Assembly: GCA_963724945.1 (NCBI GenBank)
Contig: CAVRWL010000003.1
Span: 1,674,001-1,738,000, forward strand
Origin: Hyphomicrobium_A sp963724945
GTDB lineage: Bacteria; Pseudomonadota; Alphaproteobacteria; Rhizobiales; Hyphomicrobiaceae
Length of the DNA stretch: 64,000 nucleotides
Direction of reading: 5' to 3'
The notes beneath the pieces are model-generated. The model saw only the letters and a list, made by a program, of their open reading frames with translations, made no database searches and was not told the origin of the DNA. Positions 17,836-28,512 of this stretch are shown one piece after another. The translations under genes were made by a program, and so were the position numbers. Positions within the stretch are counted from its first letter, which is position 1. The number at the start of each line of letters is the position of its first letter.

Positions 17836-18078
17836 CTAGGCGCCCGTGGCGTCTTTCACGCACTTCGTCGTGAAGCTCGTCTCGGCGGCGCCGTGCAGGT
17901 TCTTCGCCTTGGCGTCGGCGGCGCACTTCGTCTTCGCGTCCTTCTCGCACTTGGTCATGAAACTCGTCTGCGCAGCACCGTGCAGCTTCTTGGCATCGGA
18001 CTGCGCCTTGCAGGTGTCGGCGGCCGCGCCGCCCGCAAGGAGGCAGGTCGCAGCCAGTGCCAGCATCAATCGCGTCAT
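17836..18078 (-). CDS. PsiF-repeat periplasmic protein
   Basis: 80-residue exported protein: signal peptide (MTRLMLALAATCLLAGGAAA) followed by two PsiF repeats, each with a conserved Cys, about KKLHGAAQTSFMTKC and KNLHGAAETSFTTKC. PsiF was named as phosphate-starvation inducible in E. coli; its molecular function is not known. ATG 18078 has GGAGAG 6 nt upstream; the longer frame to 18150 lacks a site. No Pho box was identified with confidence. Confidence 0.9.
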   Translation of the reverse strand: MTRLMLALAATCLLAGGAAADTCKAQSDAKKLHGAAQTSFMTKCEKDAKTKCAADAKAKNLHGAAETSFTTKCVKDATGA

Positions 18079-18319
18079 CGTTTCTCTCCGAAGGTTGCGC
18101 GCCCCGGGAAAGTCTTGACGCCGCGTCGGGGGCGCTACAAGGGCCCCCATCCATACAAATCCGTAAGCAATGCTAAGGAAGCGTTCGTGCTATCGTCAGC
18201 ATGCGACGCTTCTCTTCCGAAGAAACTGCTATCGCGCTTCTGCGAAAGTGCTCGCGCGACATCCGGCATAAAAACGTGCGCGAGGACGAGGGGCCGGAAA
18301 CAGGAATGAGGTGGATCCC

Positions 18320-18670
18320 ATGAGCTGGAGCGATGCCCTCAAGGGTGCAGTTGGAAGTCTCGTCGGAGAGGCGGAGCAGGCGGCGCTGCCGGAGCTCGTC
18401 AAGGGTGTGCTCGGCAACGAAGGGCTGCAGACCATTCTCGCCAAATTGAAGGATGCCGGGCTCGGTGCGCAGGTCGCGTCCTGGCTCGACAAGAACCGCG
18501 CCAACCTGCCGATCACGCCGGAGCAGCTGCGCGCCGCGCTCGGCGACCAGCACGTGCAGCAGATCGCCAAGTCGCTCGGCATCCCGATCGACGCGGTGCT
18601 GGACGCGCTGTCGAAGTACCTGCCCGAGGCAGCGAACGCGGCAGGGCCGGCGGTGGCTCCCGGGGCGTGA
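18320..18670 (+). CDS. YidB-family (DUF937) protein
   Basis: 116-residue soluble alpha-helical protein. It matches the YidB pattern: an N-terminal helix with SWSDALKGAVGSLVGE, then VASWLDKNRANLPITPEQL and QIAKSLGIPIDAVLDALSKYLPE. Function unknown in all bacteria. Start ATG 18320 rather than 18311 because GAGGTGG precedes it at proper spacing. Divergent from the psiF gene across 240 bp. Confidence 0.88.
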   Translation: MSWSDALKGAVGSLVGEAEQAALPELVKGVLGNEGLQTILAKLKDAGLGAQVASWLDKNRANLPITPEQLRAALGDQHVQQIAKSLGIPIDAVLDALSKYLPEAANAAGPAVAPGA

Positions 18671-18968
18671 GGATCATCTCAGTCTGAGCACGCTCCTCGC
18701 GGCAGTGAGGCCGGGGCCCCTGCGCTAATTCCGCTTGACCGCAAGCGGCTGCTGGCCGTTCACCGGTTGCTGGAGGTGCATCCAGCCCGGCTCTGGCGTT
18801 GGATGCTCCTCGGCGGGCGAGCGACGGCCCGTGCCCCACCCACCTTCCCTCGCCCGGCCGCGAGTGCTATAGGCCTGCCGACATCGTTCCCGCTGGGCGC
18901 GCCCAAGACCCCTTAGCGAACCTTGTCGCCCCAGCCCCATATGTCCCCTCAAGGGAGAGCGCCAGAGC

Positions 18969-20468
18969 ATGGCCCAAGGCCCGCCTACACTGGATTCCGG
19001 CGTCGCGCTGACCTTCGACGACGTCCTCTTGGTGCCCGGTGCGAGCGAGATCCTGCCCAGTGCGGCTGACGTTGCGACCAACATCACCCGCTCGATTCGG
19101 CTGAGCATCCCCGTCGTCTCCTCGGCCATGGACACCGTGACGGAGGCCCGGCTCGCCATCGCCATGGCGCAGGAGGGCGGCGTCGGCGTCATCCACCGCA
19201 ATCTTTCGCCCGAGGAGCAGGCGCGCCAGGTCGCCCAGGTGAAGAAGTACGAATCCGGCATCGTCTTGAACCCGGTGACGATCCACCCGGGCGCCTCGCT
19301 GCGCGAGGCGCTCGCCTTGATGGCCGAGCACAGCATTTCCGGCGTACCGGTCGTCGAGACGCCGCAGAACGGCTCGGACAAGGGGCGGCTCGTCGGCATC
19401 CTCACGAACCGCGACGTGCGCTTTGCCACGAACCTCGACCAGCCCGTCTCCGAGCTGATGACCAAGGACAAGCTCGTCACGGTGAACCGCTCGGTCGCTC
19501 AAGAGGACGCCAAGCGGCTTTTGCACACGCACCGCATCGAGAAGCTCATGGTGGTCGACGACGCCTACCAGTGCATCGGCCTCATCACGGTCAAGGACAT
19601 CGAGAAGGCGCAAAAGCACCCGCACGCCTCCAAGGACGCCGAGGGGCGCCTGCGCGTCGCCGCGGCGACGACGGTCGGCGATGACGGCATGTACCGCACC
19701 GAGCTTCTGATGGCGGCCGGCTGCGACCTGATCGTAGTCGACACCGCGCACGGGCACTCCGCGCGCGTTCTCGAAGCCGTGACGCGCATCAAGAAATTGT
19801 CGAACCGCGTGCAGGTGATCGCCGGCAACGTCGCTACTGCGGAGGGCACCAAGGCGCTGATCGACGCCGGCGCCGACGCCGTCAAGGTCGGCATCGGGCC
19901 GGGCTCGATCTGCACCACCCGCATCGTCGCCGGCGTCGGCGTGCCGCAGCTCACCGCCGTCATGGATTGCGCCAAGGAGGCGATGAAGCACGGCGTGCCG
20001 GTGATCGCCGACGGCGGCATCAAGTACTCGGGCGACGTCGTCAAGGCGCTGGCCGCGGGCGCTTCCTGCGTGATGATCGGCTCGCTTCTGGCCGGCACCG
20101 ACGAGGCGCCCGGCGAGACGTACTTCTATCAGGGGCGCACGTACAAGGCCTACCGCGGCATGGGCTCGATCGGGGCGATGGCGCGAGGGAGCGCCGACCG
20201 CTACTTCCAGCAGGAGGTGAAGGACACCCTCAAGCTGGTGCCAGAGGGGATTGAGGGGCAGGTGCCTTACAAGGGCCCGACGGAAGCCGTGCTGCACCAG
20301 CTCGTGGGCGGCCTGCGCGCCGGCATGGGCTACGTCGGTGCGGCGACGCTTCCCGACCTGCAGGCGCGGGCGAAGTTCATCCGCGTATCGCCGGCCGCGA
20401 TCCACGAGAGCCACGCGCACGGCGTCCTGATCACGCGCGAGAGCCCGAACTACCCGGGGAACGTATAG
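18969..20468 (+). CDS. guaB: inosine-5'-monophosphate dehydrogenase
   Basis: Oxidises IMP to XMP with NAD+, the committed step to GMP. The 499-residue protein has the IMPDH barrel interrupted by tandem CBS domains (about 95-205; GVPVVETPQNG, DDAYQCIGLITVKDIEK). The catalytic loop GIGPGSICTTRIVAG carries the active-site Cys; flap and C-terminal RGMGSIGAMARGS are intact. guaA lies 6.4 kb downstream on the same strand, so the two GMP genes are near but not adjacent. Confidence 0.98.
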   Translation: MAQGPPTLDSGVALTFDDVLLVPGASEILPSAADVATNITRSIRLSIPVVSSAMDTVTEARLAIAMAQEGGVGVIHRNLSPEEQARQVAQVKKYESGIVLNPVTIHPGASLREALALMAEHSISGVPVVETPQNGSDKGRLVGILTNRDVRFATNLDQPVSELMTKDKLVTVNRSVAQEDAKRLLHTHRIEKLMVVDDAYQCIGLITVKDIEKAQKHPHASKDAEGRLRVAAATTVGDDGMYRTELLMAAGCDLIVVDTAHGHSARVLEAVTRIKKLSNRVQVIAGNVATAEGTKALIDAGADAVKVGIGPGSICTTRIVAGVGVPQLTAVMDCAKEAMKHGVPVIADGGIKYSGDVVKALAAGASCVMIGSLLAGTDEAPGETYFYQGRTYKAYRGMGSIGAMARGSADRYFQQEVKDTLKLVPEGIEGQVPYKGPTEAVLHQLVGGLRAGMGYVGAATLPDLQARAKFIRVSPAAIHESHAHGVLITRESPNYPGNV

Positions 20469-20487
20469 GTCGGGGCGGGCTAGACGG

Positions 20488-20916
20488 ATGTCGGTTGCGA
20501 GCTTGCTCTTGCCCCTTTTCGTGCAGGTGGCGCTGACGTTCTCGCTGATGGCGTGGATGGCGATCTTGCGCGTCTTTGCGGTTCAGGGGCGCCAAGTGCG
20601 GCCCAAGGACATCGCGCTGCGCGAGCCAAACTGGCCGGAGCGCCCCACCCAGATCGCCAACGCCTTCCACAACCAGCTGGAGCTGCCGGTCCTGTTCTAC
20701 GTGCTGGTGGCGCTCGTCCTGGCGACGGGCATAGATTCGACGATCTTCGTGTGGCTGTCGTGGGCGTTCGTCTTATCGCGGCTCGTCCACGCCTACATCC
20801 ACACCGGCTCCAACGAGGTGGACAGGCGTTTCTACGCCATGGCGACGGGCATGGCGATCCTCGTCGTCATGTGGGTCATGTTCGCCGCGAGCATCCTCAC
20901 GACCGAGGGCCTGTAG
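20488..20916 (+). CDS. MAPEG-family membrane protein
   Basis: 142 residues with four TM helices, of the membrane-associated eicosanoid/glutathione metabolism family. Family signs: ERPTQIANAFHNQLELPVLF after TM1 and SRLVHAYIHTGSNEVDRR before TM4 (the GSH-binding region in eukaryotic members). Bacterial members of this branch have no proven substrate. It follows guaB by 19 bp and may share its transcript. Confidence 0.9.
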   Translation: MSVASLLLPLFVQVALTFSLMAWMAILRVFAVQGRQVRPKDIALREPNWPERPTQIANAFHNQLELPVLFYVLVALVLATGIDSTIFVWLSWAFVLSRLVHAYIHTGSNEVDRRFYAMATGMAILVVMWVMFAASILTTEGL

Positions 20917-20991
20917 TGTGATGATCGACACATTCGCCGTCGCTCGCGGCACAGGTCTGAGCGAATTTCTCGATCTGGGACACTAGCCCCC

Positions 20992-22291
20992 ATGCGCCCC
21001 GGTGCTAGGCTCAAGGCCGCCGCCGATGTCCTCGAAGACATCCTCGTGCGCCACCGTCCGGCCGCCACCGCGCTCGCCGACTGGGGCAAGGCGCACCGCT
21101 TCGCTGGCTCCGGCGACCGGGCAACGATCGGCACGCTCGTCTACGATGCACTTAGGCGCAAGAGCTCGATTGGCGCCAAGATGGGCGCCGATACTGCGCG
21201 CGCGCTCGTCCTCGGCGCCGCTCCACGCGCGCTCGCCCTGACAGCAGATGAGGTGGCGGCGGCCGCCGACGCGCTCGGAGTACGCGCTCTCCTCCTTGAG
21301 CGCGGCGGAGCGGGCCGGCCTTGCAGCCGAGCTGCCCGCCAACGCTCCCGCCCACGTTAAGGGCGACATTCCTGCGTGGTTGATGCCCTCCTTCGAGCGG
21401 GCCTTCGGTGCCCGGGCGGCAGCGGAGGGCGCGGCCTTGAGCCAGCGCGCCCCAGTCGACTTGCGGGTCAACACGCTGAAGGCCACGCGCGAGAAGGTGG
21501 TAAAGGCGCTGTCCCATTTCGGAGCCGAGCCGACGTCCTTGTCGCCCGTCGGCGTGCGCATTGCGCCGCCCGAGGGCACCGCCCGCGCGCCCCACGTCGA
21601 GGCGGAGACGGCGCACGGCAAGGGTTGGGTCGAGGTGCAGGACGAGGGCTCGCAGGTCGCAGCGTTGCTCAGCGGTGCCGGCCCGCGCCTGCAGGTTCTC
21701 GACTTGTGCGCAGGCGCGGGCGGCAAGACGCTGGCACTCGCCGCGCAGATGCAGAACACCGGCCAGATCTACGCCTACGACGCGGACAAGCGGCAGCTGA
21801 GGCCCATTTTCGAGCGGCTGAAGCGGGCTGGAGTGCGCAACGTGCAGGTTATGGAGGCAGGGGATGAGGCGGCGCTTTCAGCCCTCGGCCCCCAATTCGA
21901 CGTCGTGCTCATCGACGCGCCCTGCTCAGGTTCCGGGACCTGGCGGCGCAAGCCCGATTCGAAGTGGCGCTTGAAGCCTGCCAACATCCCCGAGCGCCAG
22001 GCCGAGCAAGCCCACGTCCTCGACCTTGGCGCCCGCCTGGTCAAGCCCGGCGGGCGCCTCGTCTACGTCACGTGCTCGGTGCTGCCGGAGGAGAACGCCG
22101 ACCAGGTCGCAGCATTCCTCGCCCGCCACGCTGATTATGCGCTGTTACCTTACACTGAGGCCTGGCGCGGCCAACTCGGCTCAGAGCCACCCGACTCGGC
22201 AGATGCGCGCTCAGACACGCTGCAGTTAACGCCGGCGAGCCACGGCACCGACGGATTCTTCATCGCACTGCTCGGGCGGCATCAGGCGTAA
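20992..22291 (+). pseudogene. rsmB: RsmB/NOP-family rRNA cytosine-C5 methyltransferase, frameshifted
   Basis: 16S rRNA m5C967-type enzyme encoded in two frames. The first part (20992 to about 21277) gives the NusB-like N-terminal domain (AAADVLEDILVRHRPAATAL, ALVYDALRRKS); the second (from about 21277) continues with SLSAAERAGLAAEL and the catalytic domain: VLDLCAGAGGKTLALAA, DAPCSGSGTWRRKPDSKWR and YVTCSVLPEEN with the two catalytic-region cysteines. Removing one G near 21277 (CTCGGAG to CTCGAG) joins the frames as ADALEYALSSLS. Either a recent inactivation or an assembly indel; conservation on both sides suggests the latter. Confidence 0.85.
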
Positions 22292-22520
22292 GCCTCCCAA
22301 GAGCCTCCCGACTCTGTCCGGCGTAAGCAAAGTTGAAGCCTGCCACGGCATCGCCGCGGCGGAAAATACCAAGATGCCTCTTGCAAAGTCGCAATTGGCA
22401 AATAAGTTCGCGTTCATCGAGGCCAGAGGGGCCTTGTTGTTTTGAGCGGCCGATCGCCGGCTGACGGGGGCATTGAAGCCCCGCCCGCCAGAGCGCGGCT
22501 TTTGAGGACAACCGTCCATC

Positions 22521-24479
22521 ATGGCAGCCGTTGCCAAGGCGAAGCGCCCAAAGCGCCCGACGCCGCGCTCGTGCCTGGGTCCTGTCGCGGATCTCGAGGC
22601 GCATCTCCCCGCTGAATGGTGGCGCAAGCTATTCAACGCCCTCTACGTGAAGACGGACGGAGACGTCGTCGAGAACGTGGAGAACACCCGCCGCGAGGTC
22701 GACTTCATCGTGGCGGCAGCCGCCGTGCAGCCGCACAGCCAGATCCTCGATCTGTGCTGCGGGCAGGGGCGTCACTGCCTGGAGCTCGCGCGCCGCGGCT
22801 TCAAGAATGTGACCGGCGTCGACCGCTCGCGCTATCTCGTCCGCCTCGCCAAGAAGCGGGCGCAGGCCGAGGGCCTGCAAGTCGTGTTCAAGGAAGGCGA
22901 CGCGCGCAACCCGCGGCTCGCCGAGTCGAGCTTCGACTGTGTCGCCATCATGGGCAACTCGTTCGGCTACTTCTCCAACAAGCAGGACGACGAGAAGGTG
23001 CTGGCCGCCGTCGGCAAGATCCTGCGCCCGTCCGGGCAGCTCGTGCTCGACATCACCGACGGCGAGTACATGGCCGACCACTTCGAGCGCCGCTCGTGGG
23101 AGTGGATCGACGAGCACCATTTCGTCTGCCGCGAGCGCTCGCTCTCGGGCGATCGCGAGCGACTCATCTCGCGCGAGGTGATCGTGCACGACGAATTGGG
23201 GGTCATTGCCGACCAGTTCTACGCCGAGCGGCTCTACACGCGCGAGAGCATCCGCAAGCTTCTGGAGAAGACCGGGTTCCGCAACGTCCGCTATCACGGC
23301 AACGCCGAGGCCTTGTCGGCTCGCGACCAGGATCTCGGCATGATGGCGCGCCGGCTCTTGCTCTCCGCCGATGCGCCGCAGCTCGTTGCGCGCAAGCCCA
23401 AGGGCAAGGTGCAGCTGATCGACGTCACGGTCGTGATGGGTGATCCGCGCCTGCCCGATACGGTCAAGCGCGGCGGCACGTTCAATCCGGAGGATATGGA
23501 GACGATCCGCCGCCTGAAGGACGCCCTGTCGGAGCTGCCGGCCTACAAGTTCCGCTACCTCGACAACCATGCGACGCTCGAGCGCGACCTGTCCGAGCTG
23601 CGCACCGATCTCGTGTTCAACCTATGCGATGAAGGCTTCAACAACGATCCCTTTAAGGAGCTGCACGTCCCCGCCATGCTGGAGGCGCTGGGGATTCCCT
23701 ACACCGGCGGCGGGCCATCGGCGCTCGCGGCCTGCTACGACAAGGGCCTCGTGCGCGCCGTCGCCATGACGCTCGACGTGCCGGTGCCGCTGGAGACGCA
23801 CGTGCGCCCGGGCGACCAAGGCGCGACGCTGCCGTCGGTGTTTCCTGCACTCCTCAAGCCCTGCTACGGGGACAGCTCCGAAGGCATCACCAAGGACGCC
23901 GTCGTCAAGAACGAGAAGGCGCTGCTCGACTACCTGGACCGCCTGCGCGTGGCGTTCCCCAAGCGGCCGATCCTGGTGCAGGAGTACTTGACGGGGGCCG
24001 AGTACTCGGTGGCGCTCGTCGGCAACCCCGACCAGGGTCTGCGTGCACTGCCGGTGCTCGAGGTCGACTTCACGCGGCTCGATCCCAAGCTACCCAAGAT
24101 CCTCGGCTATGAATCGAAGTGGGAGCCCGACAGCCCCTACTGGACGCAAGTGCGCTACCAGGAGGCGGAGCTAGCGGAGATCCAGCAGCAGCAGATGGTC
24201 GAGCATTCGACGCGCCTCTTCGAGCGGCTCGGCTGCCGCGACTATGCCCGCTTCGACTTCCGCGCCGACGCCAAGGGCGAGATCAAGCTGTTGGAGGTCA
24301 ATCCCAACCCGGGCTGGTGCTGGGACGGCAAGGTCAACCTGATGGCCGGGTTCGCCGGCATGCGCTACTCCGAGCTCCTGGGCCAGATCCTCGCTGCGGC
24401 GGTGGAGCGTTTGTCGATCGTCGGGAAAGCGCCGGCGCAGGCACCCGGCCAGGCGTCCCAGGTCGAGGCGGCGCAGTGA
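22521..24479 (+). CDS. SAM methyltransferase fused to D-Ala-D-Ala-ligase-like ATP-grasp domain
   Basis: 652-residue two-domain enzyme. Residues about 60-275 are a class I methyltransferase (motif I ILDLCCGQGRH at 75-85, acidic motif GVDRS, and IMGNSFGYFSN). Residues about 297-630 are an ATP-grasp ligase of the D-alanine--D-alanine ligase type: DLVFNLCDEG at 363, GIPYTGGGPSALAACYDKGL at 391, FPALLKPCYGDSSEGI, VQEYLTGAEYSVAL and the metal-binding LEVNPNPGW at 591. Both active sites look intact, so it could methylate and ligate an amino acid or peptide. The product is unknown. Its TGA overlaps the GTG of tspO (GTGA), so the two are coupled. Confidence 0.85.
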   Translation: MAAVAKAKRPKRPTPRSCLGPVADLEAHLPAEWWRKLFNALYVKTDGDVVENVENTRREVDFIVAAAAVQPHSQILDLCCGQGRHCLELARRGFKNVTGVDRSRYLVRLAKKRAQAEGLQVVFKEGDARNPRLAESSFDCVAIMGNSFGYFSNKQDDEKVLAAVGKILRPSGQLVLDITDGEYMADHFERRSWEWIDEHHFVCRERSLSGDRERLISREVIVHDELGVIADQFYAERLYTRESIRKLLEKTGFRNVRYHGNAEALSARDQDLGMMARRLLLSADAPQLVARKPKGKVQLIDVTVVMGDPRLPDTVKRGGTFNPEDMETIRRLKDALSELPAYKFRYLDNHATLERDLSELRTDLVFNLCDEGFNNDPFKELHVPAMLEALGIPYTGGGPSALAACYDKGLVRAVAMTLDVPVPLETHVRPGDQGATLPSVFPALLKPCYGDSSEGITKDAVVKNEKALLDYLDRLRVAFPKRPILVQEYLTGAEYSVALVGNPDQGLRALPVLEVDFTRLDPKLPKILGYESKWEPDSPYWTQVRYQEAELAEIQQQQMVEHSTRLFERLGCRDYARFDFRADAKGEIKLLEVNPNPGWCWDGKVNLMAGFAGMRYSELLGQILAAAVERLSIVGKAPAQAPGQASQVEAAQ

Positions 24480-24928
24480 GGCGCTACCCGGCGCTGCTCG
24501 TCTTCGTCGCTCTCGTCGCCATCGCCGCCGCGAGCGGCGCGACCTTCAAGCCGGGCCTCTTCTACGCCGCCCTGGCGAAGCCCGCATGGACGCCGCGGCC
24601 AGAGCTGTTCGCGCCGGTATGGGCCGCTCTGTACGTCATGATCGCTCTAGCGGGCTGGGTCGTCTGGCGCGCGCAGGGGCTCGGACCCGCGCTGTGGTTC
24701 TGGCTTATCCAGCTCGCGCTCAACGCGGGCTGGTCGTGGATCATGTTCGGGCGGAAGCAGATCGACTTGGCACTTCTCGACATCGGCGCGCTGTGGCTGG
24801 CGATCCTCGCGTTCATCGTCGCCGCCTGGCCGGTGCGCCGCACCGCTTCGCTGTTGTTCGTGCCGTATTTCCTGTGGGTAAGCTTCGCGGGCGCGCTCAA
24901 TTTCGCGATCTGGCGCCTGAACAGCTAG
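24476..24928 (+). CDS. tspO: TspO/MBR-family tryptophan-rich sensory protein
   Basis: 150-residue, five-TM protein of the TspO/translocator-protein family, which binds porphyrins and regulates stress or tetrapyrrole responses. Family marks: FYAALAKPAWTPRPELFAPVWAALY after TM1, QLALNAGWSWIMFGRKQIDLAL, and YFLWVSFAGALNFAIWRLN at the end. GTG 24476 overlaps the stop of the methyltransferase/ATP-grasp gene by 4 nt, giving tight translational coupling that suggests a shared pathway. Confidence 0.92.
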   Translation: MRRYPALLVFVALVAIAAASGATFKPGLFYAALAKPAWTPRPELFAPVWAALYVMIALAGWVVWRAQGLGPALWFWLIQLALNAGWSWIMFGRKQIDLALLDIGALWLAILAFIVAAWPVRRTASLLFVPYFLWVSFAGALNFAIWRLNS

Positions 24929-25003
24929 CGCAGCCGCGTGTACCCCGGCTTGGCCACTTTGCACAGCGGCTGGTAAGCTCGCTCAAGCAAAGGGGGCTTT
25001 GCA

Positions 25004-25828
25004 ATGAGTCTGCAATCCAGGATCGTCGGCGCGCAGGCACAAAATGCAGTCGTCTGCGCGGAGTGCGGGGCAGAGGCCGCCGGCAACTTCTGCAGCGTGT
25101 GCGGCGCCGACCTGCGCGAAGGCATGCTCGGTATGCTCAGCGCGGCCGCCGGGACGGTGCGGCGCAGCTTTCCCGCGGTCTACCTCGGCATTCTGCGCGC
25201 GCCCGTAAGGGCCACCGTGGAGCTTGCCGAGGATCCCACCTACCGCAGCCAGGTGTCGTTCCTGCTGACGGGCATCGCGATCTTCTGCCTGCTCTTCCTG
25301 CCCATCCTCATGCGCACGACGGTCCCCGCCGCGGCGGCAGGGCATATGAGCGAGGACATGCAGACCCTGATGAAGGTGCTGTCGCAGGTGGGCGTCTACG
25401 TCGGCGCGGTGATCACGTTCCTCTTGGCCTTCGCGCTGTTCCGCTACTTTGCCAAGGAGCCGCGCACGCTCAAGGCTTACTTCAAGCTCTACTGCCTCGC
25501 CTTCGGCTTCGTGATGCCGCTCTACGCCGTCTACGAGTTTGCCGCGCGCGGCCTCTTGGGCGGCACGGGGATGTCCTCGTTCAACGAGACCGCTCACCCG
25601 GTGCAATGGAACGAGCCGTCGACGCTCGTCTCCGCCGCCTTGGCGCTTCTTCTGTGGAGCTATTTCATCGCCATTCACCGGCGCTTCTGGCGCATGTCGT
25701 TGTGGCGCGCTGGCGCTCTCTATGTCGTAGCAGCGATCGCTTCCTACCAACTGAGCTTCTGGCTCATGTACGTCGTCGGCTACTGGACGACCAAGGCACT
25801 GATTGCGGCCGGGCTCGTCAAGGTTTGA
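25004..25828 (+). CDS. zinc-ribbon YIP1-type membrane protein
   Basis: 274 residues. The N-terminus has a four-Cys zinc ribbon (CAECGAEAAGNFCSVCGADL, about 18-37) followed by five to six hydrophobic segments of the Yip1/DUF3667-like kind. A motif EPRTLKAYFKLYCLAFGF before a middle TM fits these families. Probably a membrane-organising or channel-like protein of unknown role. ATG 25004 follows AAAGGGGGC at good distance. It is in the same direction as tspO, 75 bp away. Confidence 0.75.
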   Translation: MSLQSRIVGAQAQNAVVCAECGAEAAGNFCSVCGADLREGMLGMLSAAAGTVRRSFPAVYLGILRAPVRATVELAEDPTYRSQVSFLLTGIAIFCLLFLPILMRTTVPAAAAGHMSEDMQTLMKVLSQVGVYVGAVITFLLAFALFRYFAKEPRTLKAYFKLYCLAFGFVMPLYAVYEFAARGLLGGTGMSSFNETAHPVQWNEPSTLVSAALALLLWSYFIAIHRRFWRMSLWRAGALYVVAAIASYQLSFWLMYVVGYWTTKALIAAGLVKV

Positions 25829-25863
25829 TGCTGCGCCGCGCCGGTCCGAGCCTCTCGTGCGTC

Positions 25864-26773
25864 TCAGCCGGCAATCGTCGCCAGGTCGGCCTCGACGGTC
25901 CAGGGCGCCGCCTTGCCGCCCGCGTGCGCGTGCGCTTCAAGCAACGCCTCGAACTCGGAGCGCGGGAGCGCGTGAAAGCCCACCTCGGCCAGCGCCGGCG
26001 TAAAGTCCTTGCCGTCGTTGACGACGTAGCCCCACTTTGCGAGGTGATGGTTGAGGGTGGCGAAGCCCATCTTGGAGGTGTTGCTCTCGCGGCTGAACTG
26101 CGACTCGGTGAAGAAGACGCGCCCGACGCTAAGGCCATAGCCGCCGCCGACGAGCCCGCCGTCGGCGCTCCACACCTCGAAGGAATGCGCATGACCCTCT
26201 TCGTGCAGGTCGGAATAGAGCCGCATGATCTGCGGCGTGATCCAGGTGAGCGCTGGCCGTCCCTTCCGGCGTCCGGCGCAGGCCTTGATGACGTCGTCGA
26301 AGGCTTTGTCGAAGGTCACCCGGTAGGGGTTCTTGCGCATGAGGCGCTTGAGGTTCTTGGTGATGCGCTGCTCGCCGAGCGTGAGCACCATGCGCTCCTT
26401 GCGCGTCCACCACTTGAGCGGCCCGAAGTGGCACCAGGGGAAGAAGCCGCTCCGCGCGGCGGCGAGGATCGTCTCGGGCGAAATGCCGCGCACGAGGCCC
26501 GCGAAGGAGTCGGGCCGCGTACGCGTCGCCGCCGGATCCGGCAGCACGCGTGCCGCCGCGCGCGAGGTCGAACGCCATCCACCACAGCAGGAACGGCAGA
26601 TCGCCGATGCGCTTGGGGTGGCAGGTGTAGGCCGCGCCGAGTGCGCAACGCGCCAGCGTCTCCGCAATCGTCTCGCGGAAGAGCTGCGTGCGCGCGTCGT
26701 CCGCGTCCCCGTGCCGGCGCAGGCCGGCGAGCGCCATTGGCGCCGGGATTGGGGACATCGGTACATCGGCCAT
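25864..26773 (-). pseudogene. second leucyl/phenylalanyl-tRNA-protein transferase homologue (Aat-like), frameshifted
   Basis: Distant paralogue of Aat (COG2360-like), distinct from the canonical aat at 32 kb. Starts at ATG 26773 (GGGAG 8 nt upstream) with about 70 residues of family-specific N-terminus (LFRETIAETLARCALGAAYT, GDLPFLLWWMAFDLARGG), then continues in another frame after about 26550: SPETILAAARSGFFPWCHFG, then PLKWWTRKERMVLTL, GHAHSFEVW and FFTESQFSRESNTSKMGFATL, which align with GIFPM, ALYWIEPQHRGIL, GHCHTVEVW and FFGESMFSYERDASKIAL of Aat. One extra base in the GC run at 26540-26560 explains the break. About 300 residues if intact. Substrate may differ from Leu/Phe-tRNA. Confidence 0.8.
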
Positions 26774-26915
26774 TGGCGTGACTCCCAAGTTCGCGCTGGC
26801 GTCGCTATAAAGCGGCCCACGCGTGCGAACTCTCGCGCGGCGGGGGCTACCGATTGGCTAACAAGAACCGTGCCAGCGCGGCGCCCCCGCCTCTTAACCA
26901 GGCCCGCTTAACCAT

Positions 26916-28463
<1,548 letters not shown>

Positions 28464-28512
28464 GGCGCCGCCCCCGGGGGCAGGGCTCAACGCCCCGCCC
28501 ACTTCTTGAAGG

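Noticed and set aside
24586..26781. 731-codon plus-strand frame
   Set aside because: It crosses tspO, the zinc-ribbon gene and the Aat-like gene out of frame; no motif, high Arg.
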